Source: Druceiella hillmani
Taxonomy: Eukaryota; Arthropoda; Insecta; Lepidoptera; Hepialidae
NCBI GenBank assembly: GCA_039881145.1
Contig: JAYKKI010000066.1
Location: forward strand, 8,939,501-9,003,500
Length of the DNA stretch: 64,000 nt
Direction: 5' to 3'
Part shown: in pieces, positions 25,721-38,024 of the stretch
How the letters are laid out: every line of letters begins with the position of its first letter
Numbering within the stretch: the first letter of the stretch is position 1
Notes under the pieces: generated by a model
What the model was told of the DNA's origin: nothing
Database searches by the model: none
The model's input: the letters and a program-made list of their open reading frames with translations, nothing else
Translations under genes and position numbers: made by a program

Positions 25721-25868
25721 TTGAGTTTTGTTCGCATCATTTATAAAGAGTTGTTGATTGTTGACATATTGACATGTTGATTTTTGAAAGTTCTTTACTT
25801 TTTCATAAACTAGAGAATAAACTTGATTAATGTAAAACACGTATTATATGTAAAAGGAAATAAGGAAA

Positions 25869-25905
<37 letters not shown>
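25869..25905. repeat. (TA)n microsatellite
   Basis: About 35 bp of TA. The copy 2 counterpart at 48127-48185 is longer (about 58 bp) and interrupted by one GT. Confidence 0.95.
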
Positions 25906-25906
<1 letters not shown>

Positions 25907-28900
25907 CAAGAAGAAAACATTCAAATTTCACGCTGAAAAATATGAGATTTATCCTGTCTTAATTAATTAATTTTTGCATAATTTATATATTTACTTACTA
26001 AACATAATGAATACACGTGGTGGATTTAATTTTTTAAAGTCAAGAATCTCTTCTAATAAACCATAAGCGAAGAAAACAAACATTTGACACCGAGTTTTAC
26101 AACCAAATATGGTATCGACGCTGATCTAAAAATAAATTTTTTAAAAACTGTCAAAAAAGAACAAAATGATATTAAAAATAAATATTAATCATAGAAAAGG
26201 AGCTAAATTTTACATGTCGGAAGGAAAGCGAAACAGGATGAATAAACAGGATATGAAATAAGTGGAGGTGAGTTTTCTTTTAGACGACTTACGAAAGCGT
26301 ACGTAGAGAATTTTTATTCTAGTATTCAACGAATTCCATAATTTACCACTATTCGTAAACAATATAATTTTTGCGTTGAAATTAAATGAAGATCGGTCAA
26401 TATTATCGCCAGTACTGTTGAATCTTTTTCATTTGCCATCGGAGAGAAATTGTTGGTAAGTGTAAAATTCAACCTTCAATACGTCATTTCGTCATTAATT
26501 TTTGTGATAATTTCTCACAATGTTACCAATTTCCGAATATTTTTGTACCGCATCATTTAAAATTGTGATAAATCTAATTGATAACTCACGGGTTAAAATA
26601 ATCCAGAATATTTTGTGATTGCATTTTTGTCTCCGTTTTGTATTATCCTTCCTAAATCTTCATTACCTTGTCGAAAACTGGAAGTTGATTATTGCTTTTT
26701 AAATATTTACATCTAGTCACATTTTACTTTCTTCCCATTTCATATAAAAATGAAAATGTATTTTATAGACATCAAGAATAAATAAATATAAAAGTAATCC
26801 TGAACAGAAACGTATAGAAATAAATTACAGTCTTGTTGAGTAGAGGGTGATGGTCATCGAGACATATTAGGTGAATTGGAAAGTTCTTTACTTTTTAAAA
26901 TTAGTGCAGTATATCACCATTAGTTGTAATTTTTTCACTGAATTTAATGGACGTAGTTTGAATTGTGTAAACTTGAGTAGTTAATAATGTTTTATTTTCA
27001 ATTTAAGTCATTGGGTGCCTCAAGAATTTCCATCAAAGAATATGGGTATTTACGCTGTTAAATGTTAATTATCCAAAAAAAAATAAAAGAAATTGCTACA
27101 GTCGCTACAAAAATATTTGTCATATTTTTAGTAATGAATTGAATACAGAATTATGTAAACAGCGGTTTAAAACAAATTTACAAGAAAGTAAAGTTATTTA
27201 AATATTTTTTTTTTAATTAATTTAAATTAAGAAGAAAGTAAAGTTATTTAAATAATTCTAACCTTAATTATGTCATTGAAAAGAATACTCTAGGTTCAAT
27301 CAAAAACATTGCTTTTTATGGTGATTATCTTATTCTCGAATCTGAAATTTCTTTTTGTTATCCTTCAACCAATAATAAATCATATTCTAGATGGCTGGTT
27401 TCGTTACTTCAAATTCCTCTGAAATCGAACGAGATCACACTTTTAGTAATATTATCAATAATACTACATCAACGATGGATTAGTAGCGCATAATGTGAAC
27501 AAGTATTGACATTAGAAATGAAACCTAATGATATATTTATAATAACGCCACTGTAACAACTTCAGTCCTAGGTACCTGTATTTTCTGAGCACTGCCCAAA
27601 TAACCAGTGAAAATGGTATGAAAATATACTCGTGATAAAATGTATACCCTCGTAACTGAAATATGGCAAGAAAACGTGCATGTTTGAAAATTATTTCATC
27701 ACGCGCACCTTGTGTGTATCTACGTATTCAGGCGGATATTTTGAAAGTAAACGCGTCATGCGTGTTTATCATATAAAAGGATAAAATAATTAGAACCTAC
27801 ATATTGACGCACATAACATCGTTAAATCCTTATGAGAGAATTTCAAATTGAAATAATGATGCCGACACTGAATTGATTTCAATTCAGTTAAATTCGGCTG
27901 AAATAATCATCTTGGGAAAATCAATCATCGTGGAAATTATTTTTCATCAAACATTGCTAAGTTGGCAAACGTATTAAATATTATTTCAAAACAGGATCTA
28001 TATTTATTACGCATTTTTATCAGAGATCGCCGTAAAACTACGAATGATTTGAATATAAGTTAAAGGATTTCAGATATGATGACCTTTATGGAATTTATTA
28101 TTTTTTCAAATAGAACAAGTGAAAGTCATAATTTGCCTGTAAGTTACATTGTATATATAATTTTTTTGTACGTTTAATATGTTCAAAATGTAACTTGACC
28201 CCTGGATATTCCGTATACAAGCAGATTAATATTTCATTTAATTAGACTGGTCAATTAAACGAATATCAAGAAAGCAGCATAAATAATTGACAAATTAAAC
28301 TTGCAAGAAATTTATGAATTCTTCATCAAAATTACAGAAAAGATCAATCATATGGTCATCATTATGTTGACAGTTATCAAACAAATTTTAAAAGTAAGCA
28401 AATTTTAGATATTTTTTTAACCCATAATTCTAAATACTGTAATCGAAATAATTTCTATATAAAAATAAAACTATCTTATGAGTACTGTGAACAAATTATG
28501 CATAAACATAAGCATTTAAAATTATATTGCTGTTTGATCATGGGACGAATATAATATAAATCTGATCAGGAAATATCAAAGTGTAATATTTTATGAATTT
28601 AAGCTTCATGTCAGATAAAATCAATATGTACTATAAAAAATAGCATCTGGTAATATGATATATTTCAACGATATCAAAAGTATTAGGTGTATATCAAGTG
28701 GGCCTTGACTTGAAATTAGAATTTCGTCCGTTACATCTAACTCGTCATAATATCATCTAACTGCCTTAATACTGATGTAAAACGAATTGTAACGTATTCG
28801 ATACGACAAAAAATGCTTTCAAATTTGTTGAATCCGTGATAAGCTATAAATTAGATTATTTACAATGCATGTTCTTCAAACTAATGAGTAATAAAATATT

Positions 28901-30230
28901 AAACTAAACTTATTAAAAAAAATTATCTTCATCGTTCAGCCGTTAACTTCATTTAAGCGCTCCAGTTTAGACCCAACAGTTTTGGCTACTTAGACCATTC
29001 AATGCCCACCAGATTAGATACAAAATAACGTCATCGAGATATCGATTTTCAACGACATTTACACATTATTAACGCTTTTCCAAATATAATATAATAAAGC
29101 ACAGCAATAACCCGATTACGCCGAAAAAAAACCGAAAAGTATGCGAACAAGTATCATAATTTCAATGAAAGATAGCCGTCACTGAATTGTGAACCTGTAG
29201 GCTGGTTCAGTTTTGATATGTCAATATTTTTTCCGGTAGAACATGTGTCAAAACTAAACGCCACCTACGGCTTCCCAATACAGTGATCATTATCTTTTAT
29301 TGAAAATATGGTTACCTAACTCGTTTTTGTTTTTATCGTATCTTTCATTGAAATTATGATCTCCAATCTTGTTATTATTTTTATTTTTCATTTTTTTTTA
29401 ACGCAGAATATGAAAAATTTCGAATTATAAATTAAAATGAAAAATTTATGGACAAAACCTCATAATTAATATAATTAATTATGAGGTTTTAATAATTAAT
29501 ATATTTTCCATAATATACGCGAAAAAGTTTTTAATCCTTTCTTTATGCTGCAAGTCTGCAAAATATTTTTTTGTCTATAAAAAACTTATCTGTGATATTT
29601 TTATATAAAGAATAAACCGATTGATATCTTATTAGCTAAAATCAATTGAGCGGTTTTTGGGCTGCGGTCAAACATACATACATAGACTGTTAAACTCATA
29701 ACCGTTCTTTAGCTGTGCTATAGTCAGACAATTAAAGACGTAAAGTGAGCAGATGTTTTTAATATACTAAATGTTATTTATCTTATATTTTTATTCAAAT
29801 TTCGAATGCACGTGAAGCATGTTGACGTAGATACACATAATGATAATTCGTGTATCTCTGTAATTACTGCCTCTCATAAACATAACATAGCGCGTCCAAT
29901 GAAATCAACAACTTCAAACGAAAAATGCCAAATTATATGATAAATTGTAGCAGAAGTAATACGATGTATGATGTTAAGAAAAATAAAATATAACATTTTA
30001 TTTGTTTATGTATAATATTGATATTACATTATGTAATTAAACATTCAGATGTCTTATTTACAATAAATTAGTACTATGAATTGAAATATGTTTCTGGCGA
30101 CGTCAGTGCGGTCATATATTAAAAAACTCGCGGTATTTTAACGATAAAAATGTTTATTGCCACGCAGGAAATGCAAAAATTAATCGACAATGGTATTTAT
30201 CATTTGAGTATATTTAAGTAACATGCATGT
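25906..30230. other. A+T-rich part of copy 1 without assigned features
   Basis: Collinear with about 48186-52570. A TTAGGT...AAAGTTCTTTACTTTTT stretch at 26868-26896 resembles a mariner-type end, but no matching inverted end or transposase was found. An AAGAAAGTAAAGTTATTTAAAT word is repeated at 27181-27205 and 27231-27256. No coding sequence is supported. Confidence 0.55.
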
Positions 30231-30327
30231 ATGTGACCGTAATTAAATACTCACAATGATAGCCGAGTATTTAATTACGGTCACATACACATGTGATGTG
30301 ACCATAATTAAATACTCGGCTATCATT
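30231..30327. repeat. Three-part palindrome at the end of copy 1
   Basis: A roughly 30-bp motif, ATGTGACCGTAATTAAATAC and onward, occurs three times: plus at about 30230-30260, minus at 30255-30286 and plus at 30296-30327. The last two form 32-bp arms with one mismatch around a 9-bp loop, so the stretch can fold into a strong hairpin. The same motif closes the dispersed repeat at 25720. It begins exactly where copy 1 and copy 2 stop matching. Confidence 0.85.
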
Positions 30328-30384
30328 TTCACTTGACACAGGTAGACTCCTAAATATATATGTGTATATATATATATATATATT

Positions 30385-30460
<76 letters not shown>

Positions 30461-30665
30461 AAGTACACTGATATGTGATAAATGTTTTCGTAAATTTTAT
30501 AAACTATTTAATGTTTCATAAATGAATTTCCATGGTTAAATGGTTCTTTCCTCAGAAGAACGAAGTTACGTCAGTAAATAAATTGAGATATTGCTTAAAG
30601 TATAATAATTACCGGTAAATATCTCCCGAAAATGAGTAATTCATAACAAACAACTTTCATGTTTG
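30240..30665 (-). repeat. Dispersed repeat, inverted orientation, in the duplication spacer
   Basis: The reverse complement follows 25390-25720 with roughly 75-80% identity by eye, and shares the TTTACTGACGTAACTTCG-like block, ACCATTTAACC, GGAGTCTAC and CCGAGTATTTAATTA. It is interrupted by a long (TA)n tract. It occupies about a third of the spacer between copies 1 and 2. Confidence 0.7.
30352..30462. repeat. (TA)n microsatellite
   Basis: About 110 bp of TA with a TTTAAA interruption, inside the inverted dispersed repeat at the position where the other members have a short A+T stretch. Confidence 0.95.
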
Positions 30666-31357
30666 ATAATTAACTTCGTGGCGTCATTAAAAGTGAGTTA
30701 TTATAAAGAAAACTAATGACTAAACGGCGTCGTCTTAAAGTGAAAATCTCGTGACCCAGTTTTGGCTAAATTATGAACAAACGGTTAACTAATGGAGGCA
30801 ATCATGATTGCGTAATATTATTTTACTAGCCGCTAAATAACACAATATATTAATTAACATACGTGAGTTAGTACATCTTTAGCATTCTATAAAAAATATT
30901 CTTTCGAAATTTGAAGATTACAAACTGTTAAATTAGATATTTTGAGCTGTATATTATATATTGAAATCATAGAGTTCATTTAAGGATTTGTGGAAGTATT
31001 ACTTGAAGTTCACATGAAAAAATTGTAAAGATATATTTTAAACATTCAATGGATAAATTGTTTCGTTGTATCCGCGTAGGGTTTACACGCGATTTCACGC
31101 GCATAGAATTAAAAAAGTGTAAAATATATTTTTTTTTCAAAGATATTTCTAGAGACTTCAGTAAGATTAAATACATTAAAACGTAATAATTTAAAGGGTT
31201 CCCATTGCTCTCTCTTTATCACATACACATTCGTAATTTTCCAAAATCGATTAAAGGAAAATATAATAATTTAATGTATATTAAGAGTACCTATCATAAC
31301 TCAATTTTTCTTTGTTTTAATTCAATAGTATCTTAGTTTAAGATAAGCGTTTTTTTA
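30666..31357. other. Rest of the duplication spacer
   Basis: No gene recognised. The stretch CGCGTAGGGTTTACACGCG followed by ATTTCACGCGC (31073-31102) is unusually G+C-rich for the region. No similarity to other parts of the window was noticed. Confidence 0.5.
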
Positions 31358-31619
31358 AAAATTAATTATTCTATGGATAAATGGACGGAATCTCTGCTTT
31401 CTGTTAGTAGGAAGACTCCTCCTTTTTACTGTATAAATTTCTATGCTTAATCATTAATCATTTGAAGCACGAGCGTCTGGAACCGAATCATATTAAAATA
31501 ATATTTTTTTCATTAGACTCAACAGATCAGTCTCTCGAGTGCAGGCGTACCTGAGTGTGATTTATTTATTATGACTGTAAAACAAATTTCATCGAATATT
31601 TCAGCATTTTGTCATAGAA

Positions 31620-31649
31620 TATGTATATATATATATATATATATATATG
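31620..31649. repeat. (TA)n microsatellite
   Basis: About 30 bp, the short allele-like counterpart of the roughly 115-bp tract at 7614-7731. Confidence 0.95.
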
Positions 31650-32204
31650 AAGTCTCTTATCGTCTCCTGTTATTTGCAATACTTGTTTAATATTCAGATG
31701 GCTCCTGTACCTGCCTGTCTTTCATTTTTCTTCGCTGAAATTGCCATAGGTATCAAGTTCAAATCAATACGATATACTCAAGTCCAGGTCTTCATAGTCC
31801 AGCAAAATTCGAGTTTATAGATCATTTAAATATAAATATATTCAAATATAGCGTATTTCTTGTAGTGAGTTAGTATTATAATACGTGATTACCTGACCAA
31901 ACTTTAGAGATGCTTTCTGTTTATCAGGAATATTTAAATTTGGCACGAAGCAAGTTCAAATGAACTTCGAAAATTATTTTTATTTAATTAATTTCAAGTG
32001 CAATTACCCTCCCTAAGTAGCTGACTATGTATTGATGGTGTATGTGGTTAAAAATCCATAAAAATATCACTTTTTTCGCATAGGTTTATTTTTAGACAAT
32101 TCGTTACACATGCTTGGTTCTTAAAGTTTTTCTCCCGTATTTAATTCTAATTACATATTACAGCAATTTTCATGTAACGTAAACTCACGTGTTACATACT
32201 AACT

Positions 32205-32923
32205 GACCAATATTTTATATGGTTTATAGTTAAAGTAAGTATAGTTTAAAAGTTCAGATGTTGAACGGTAAATATTAAGGTCTCTGAAAAAAATTAAATC
32301 TATTGAATATATTCTTGGCGTCTTGGTAATCACACAAAGCAGAATCCACTATGCAATAGCTCAGAATTCCCTTACGGATTTTGTTAATACCGCACAAGCT
32401 ACCTGCCCATAGTTAATGGTCGATTATTCTGGTGCAAAATAGGTTAATCTTATAAATATTGCATATATTGTCTCAAGATGTACATGCCAGGGAAAGCCCT
32501 GATCAATATATATATATCTATGTATTTGATTTCGGTTGCCTTTCCAAAGCTGTATGTAGACATTGTGGTATGTCGTCACATTTTTAAGGTTAGGTTATGT
32601 GGTTGTAAACGATCCTCATTAGTAAAAATCATATGTTTTAAATATCAACAAATTATTTTCAAGCCACCTTTTAAATTTGGTTCATCCTGTTCCCGTTTTT
32701 TTATAAGTATATCACTAGTATTGTTGATTAATAGAGCTAGGTCACATACAAAATTCAACGACTCTACCTTTGAGGTCATGTTCGAGCATATCGTCGGCAT
32801 AAGCTAGAAAGAGAGATGATCTCAGTCTCCCTTTTGATATAACATAAATGACGGCCTCTACATCACAAAATCTATCAAAATATATTAGTGTTTACAATCT
32901 GATAAATAATTGCGTAAAGAGAG
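32205..32923 (-). pseudogene. Non-LTR LINE reverse transcriptase fragment (copy 2)
   Basis: The better preserved of the two copies. The minus strand reads GRLRSSLFLAYADDM (decayed GVPQGSxLGPLLFLxYVNDL), then EHDLKGRVVEF and, after one frameshift, VCDLALLINNTSDILIKK, where FADDxALL is expected; the first catalytic Asp is replaced by Cys. This is followed by the downstream LINE region with EPNLKGGLKII. It then has the YGQVACG-like thumb segment as in copy 1. Motif order and spacing fit a CR1/Jockey-like element. It is dead by stops, a frameshift and loss of the catalytic pair. Confidence 0.65.
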
Positions 32924-34193
32924 ATACTAAATTTAAGGTTTGGCGACGAATTTAATGTATCATCATATTAAAACCACTTGTCAAATCTATTTTTTTATTA
33001 AAATTATCAGCAAAACTTTTTCTGTGTACTTTGTTTTCAATTAATATTTTTTCATTTAATGAAAACAAAATTAAATTATCCTCAATGTCGTCCCTAAATT
33101 TCCTTTAAGATACAACTACATGTTAACCACAAATATTGAAGGTATGTGAAACTATGCATTAACTAAGAACATGTAATTTTAAAACCAGCTTCGGTATGCC
33201 ATTCTGAATTATATTAATTTTTGCATTAAAAGATAAACTAATAAATCTCGTCTACATGACAATACAACATTTTAAACTGTCACGACGAAAATACAAAATA
33301 ATAAGCTAATAAAATTAATATAAACAGGAAACGCGCATCACAATAAATAATTCAATACATTAAATTTACTGACGAAATATAAAAGGAATTTTATCGATGG
33401 AAAACTAGATATTTTTACAAAGCAATATTTCATTACACTTTGTTAACTTTAGTTGGCGTGTGACAGTTAGCAGATTTTTCCACAATGGTTTTTTTGAATG
33501 TGTATGTTGTTTCACTACGAATACGACAAAACACGCTTATTTTTTCCATAAACAGTTTATTTTTCTCCTATAAATCGGCGTTTGAAATGGCCTAAATTAA
33601 TTTCATTTTCTTATGAAAAGCTGATTCAACGCCATGTTTCGGATAATTGTATAGTCATGAAATTTGTACGTTTCATTTATTAAAAACATGAATTCAGCCT
33701 AAGATCATGTATTAAATTGTGGACTTTGCTTGAGCACCATAAATTAAATATGTTTAACTATTCGTAAATATATTGTCTATATTAATTAGATATTCAAGGC
33801 AAGCTGCGCGTAATTTCTTATAAGGAACCTTGCCCCGGTAATACTACAATATGTAATAGATATGTTTGAATACATGAAAAGCAAGATTAGATATTTGAAG
33901 ACAAACGTTTTACATTTAAGAAGCATTTTGATATACTTAATATTTTTTATTTTTCATTGTGATTTCCCTCCACATTACATAGGTTGAAAAAAATTTTTGT
34001 TTGAAAATAGATCAAAATATTGATGGCGCTTATTTAGGAAAGGTCACATTTTCTTTAATAAAAACACCTGACATGGATTCAAGTAATGTATTATATAAAG
34101 GAATGTTAATAGTATTATATATGATAATTAATAATTAGTAATTCAAAATAATAAAATATTTCCTGATTACATAATATTATACTAACTGGTTAT

Positions 34194-34454
34194 ATGCTTA
34201 TATTCACGTAGTATTTTATTAACTAGGAACCTTCAAATTTAATGAGTAATGGACAAATAATTTAACACCGTACTTTATATTAGAGGCACTGCACAAGTAT
34301 AATACAGTAATGCAACCATTTTGGGATTATTATAGGAAAAATTATTATTTGTCTGGTTAGGCTGCTAGTCTGCTATATTGTCTACTTCATCAAATTTATA
34401 TTGAATTGTGATCAAATTTATATGTCAGTCGTCAAGTTGACATATCGGGCAACT
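34194..34454. mobile_element. 261-bp segment only in copy 2
   Basis: Copy 1 reads ATACTGATCG at this point (about 10260); copy 2 reads ATACT, then 261 bp, then ACTGATCG. The flanking ACT is repeated at both ends, as with a 3-bp target-site duplication or a deletion in copy 1 between ACT microhomologies. No terminal inverted repeat, poly-A tail or tRNA-like box was recognised, so its nature is open. Confidence 0.6.
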
Positions 34455-37400
34455 GATCGTTTCGGCGTGGATATTTAAATAAATATTTGAAATAACTAAA
34501 AATTTGACTTATATTTTCCTGGCCCTTCATGGTTTGGTTTGACTATTGTCTCTTTAAATTCCTTCAAATAATCCAACATTAATTAATTATACGGGGAACG
34601 GTTTTACACAATAACATTCAAAATGTGGGGTTATCCCAAATGGCATATTCCCATGAGACCATTATATATTGCCATAATAACGGTGGCACAAGATTTCCCC
34701 ATTGTCTTTTAAATGCATCACTGGCTTCATCATTTTATTTGGAGAGAGTTTTCTGATACCTTGTATAATTTTAATTAAAATCATTTGTATGGTGCCCTGA
34801 ATTACTACCTGTATTTCAGACTGAATTATAAAGTAATCCGGGCAAGAAGGGTAGCACCCATTTTCCTAATAATAAAAATAAAATAGATTACCCTTTTAAT
34901 TTCATGTTATAATTTATAAAGTATCGATTATTTATTGCAAAATTAAATTAAAAAAAATATTTGTAAAGCATCTTGTTACATATTTGTCGAAATATTTTAA
35001 AGAAGTTCTAATGAATTACATAAATTTGTCATAATTGGTCCGAAATAAATATTTTCTTAATTTATTTCTGATGATATCATAGATGAAAAAATGTTTACAC
35101 AAAGGAAAACAATTCTTAAAATCATCTTTTTTGAGAAAATGTTTATTTATTGAAAGTTTAAAAAACAGATTAAAATATTTGTAATATTGTTTCATAAAAT
35201 CGTTAGCGAATAAAAACATTATGGATTGATGTTACCGATCGGAAACTGTTTTAGTAATATAGACGTATTTCTGAATGTAGATTATAACTGAAGATTAAGT
35301 TGGAATTTGAGATTTCCACATTCAAAAATATTTTTATTTTTTCTTACTATTAATTGCTGACAAAAAGGAAACAAAATTTCCCTGTCAAATAATTTGAATA
35401 GAAAACAAAAATGTGAAATGGAAATCTATTTAGAAATATAGGTCATAAGAGAAACTTTTATTTTCGCTGTTAAAATTTCATGCCGATAACGAGAAAATAG
35501 AGTACTGATCTAAGAAAAATGTTTTATATCGGGCGGTATCATAAATATATATAAATATTTACTAGATGCTCAAAATGAAAATCTGCGATAAATTCCCAAA
35601 CCTCTCTCGACATTATCTGAAAATAAACTTTTATATTTAATAGTATAACCATTTAATGGCACATTTTTCACAATGGTATTTATTTATACAACAGCCTATT
35701 TTCGTTTGTGTTCTTTTGCGTAATATACAATTTAAATAGTACTTTGTAGAGATCTGCTTTAAAGTAAACATACATACGAATATATATCCGTATTTATTTT
35801 GGAGCGCTTTGCTCTCGTATCATTAGTTATGATGGCGTTTATTTATTTACAAGCCTGTTAATGTATAACCAAGAAGCAAGTGTGCTACATGGAATATATT
35901 AAACGTTTTAGAATAATTTTCATGTTAAAATCTTCCTTAATTAAATTTTCCATCTTATGCGTAATTATGATGAATTAGAATTCGTAAGCCGTTATGAAGG
36001 TAACCGCAACATGTTTCACACAATTTAATTTAAGCTACATTCAAACTGAATGTCTTAATGCGACATGTTTAAACAGGAAACTTCTTCAAAATATAGGCTA
36101 ACTATTTAAATTACTATCTTTAATATGGCTAAACGACACGACGTTGAGGCCTACTGCCTGCAAAGATAATTTCGATATACTAATGAAGTAAGTATTGGTA
36201 TGTGGAAACCACGTAAAATTTCAAAATGTTAAGCAAATGCACGGTAATGTGCTAAGATTTACGTAGTTTTTGGTATAACGTTACGGAAATATAATACATA
36301 AGTGACAGTCTTCTATTGAGCGAAAGTAATAGTAACTCGGAGCAGTGGCCACTAAATTATTTTTTAAAGAATATCTTGCAAATAGTGTGCTTTTATTTAA
36401 ATTATCAATAAAATTAAATATATTTATTCAGGAGGAATATTGAGATCCTTGAACATGTGCAGTGGAACATAGATCAACATTTATTAGTTATAAGTACGCA
36501 AGTTGCAAAATTGAAATAAATGTAATATTTGTCTGTAAGTCCAAATATATATTACAAAAATTTGGTCTACGATCAAGCAATTTTCGTAAAAAAATTTTGA
36601 TACTAATTTACACTATAAACTTTGTTTTATAATTTAACTTACCCTGGAAAAATTTATGAAGTCCAATTGACAGTCCAGACCCTATGTGGTGTATATGGGC
36701 GTGAATTAAAACTTAATTTTTATTTTTCCTTGTATACCTAACATATACCATTATGTACCTAAAGTATCGTGTTACTACGTAAATACGAACATATCTTTAT
36801 CTCAGCTGTAAATGTAAAAATCATCATTTTGGTTATTTTTTTCTCTTGGATACAACTGTATAGAATTATAATAAGTTTACGAAAAGGCTTATAGAAACAA
36901 ATAATTTACTTCGTTAGATATAAACTAGTGGAAATATTGAAATTATCTTTACAGGCAGTAGGTATCATCATAGTGTCTGTTAGCCATATAAAAAACAGTA
37001 GTTTAATTATTCAACCTCTATTTTGAATAAGTTCCTTATATAAACAAATCGCATGAGAGCCTACCGTTTGATTTTAGTTATTGGTATTTTTCTTTAAACA
37101 AGTCGTGGTTACCAAATTAACCGCTTACGATTTCTAATTCATCATAATTATAGGTAAGATGGAAAATTCTACTGAGAACATGTTGACACTAAAATTATCC
37201 CGAAATATTTTTATTAATTTTTTATTAAATATCTATTGTTATAATATATAAAATTAAACATAAAATATTAATATATATTTTGAACCGGTACATTCTTAAT
37301 TATAAAAAATACTGTGAAAACATTTTAGATATTGCCTTACTAAACTAATCTGATTAAAGGCTATATTATAAGTAAAACGTAAACTTAAATGTGTTGGAAA

Positions 37401-37559
37401 TTTGGAAAAATATGATATCTTTCAAACATTTGCATGAGTACTCCTTTGGGAGTTCAATGAAATTTTTTGATAAAACTATTCCATTAGAATATTTTTGGCA
37501 GTTTGCACTGCACCTTAATTATATATTTTTGTAGAGTACTATCATCGTTAATATCTTCA
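34455..37559. other. A+T-rich part of copy 2 without assigned features
   Basis: Collinear with about 10262-13329. Contains no supported coding or RNA feature. Confidence 0.55.
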
Positions 37560-37730
37560 TCCGAAAGACGGCGACTGCTGAGTATGGACTTCACCCATAG
37601 ACTCCCACGAAGATCAATCTCATGCTGCCTACATCCATATTATTACATATTATATATGATGCGATATTTATCAGGTCATATATTCATCTGACGTTGGGTC
37701 GTCCCATTTTGCATTTTCCGGCACATCTTA
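37560..37730 (-). pseudogene. C-terminal end of an RTE-type LINE ORF (copy 2)
   Basis: Same relic as 13330-13495. The minus strand reads a GRPxVR stretch and then WM-stop-AA, followed by a changed DRSSW (here the base differences give a weaker match) and WESMGEVHTQQS. The stop within 'WM-stop-AA' is shared by both copies, so it was present before the duplication. Confidence 0.7.
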
Positions 37731-37814
37731 ATGCTATCTGAATTTAATTTACCTTCATTATGAATCATAACTAATAGACAACTATATCTAAATATAATCG
37801 ACTTATACGGTACT

Positions 37815-38024
37815 TTATTTTAAAATGTATATATAATGTGCATAGCGCAAATGACCCTGAGCGTCGGCGATACGCGCTCCTACCGTGAATAGTTCAAGGC
37901 TATCTTTGCTACAAGTTTCTCCAAATATCACAAACACTTTACAAGTCTCAGCTAAACGATCGGTTTTCACGTAATTAGATGGAGCTTTAACAATGTTAAG
38001 TACTGCACAGTGGTTTATTTTCAT
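37815..38024 (-). pseudogene. Conserved short frame of unknown origin (copy 2)
   Basis: An open frame of 69 codons with ATG contains FVIFGETCSKDSLELFTVGA and RIADAQGHLRYAH. It is the counterpart of 13618-13821; the C-terminal end diverges because of an indel. Most differences from copy 1 are non-synonymous. The family is not recognised. Confidence 0.35.

Noticed and set aside
26866..26896. TTAGGT...AAAGTTCTTTACTTTTT as a mariner terminal repeat
   Set aside because: No inverted partner within several kb and no recognisable mariner transposase; the similar AAAGTTCTTTACTTTTT at 25787 is in direct orientation.
32478..32807. 109-codon plus-strand frame
   Set aside because: Antisense to the LINE reverse transcriptase relic, whose motif order supports the minus strand; the frame is not open in copy 1.
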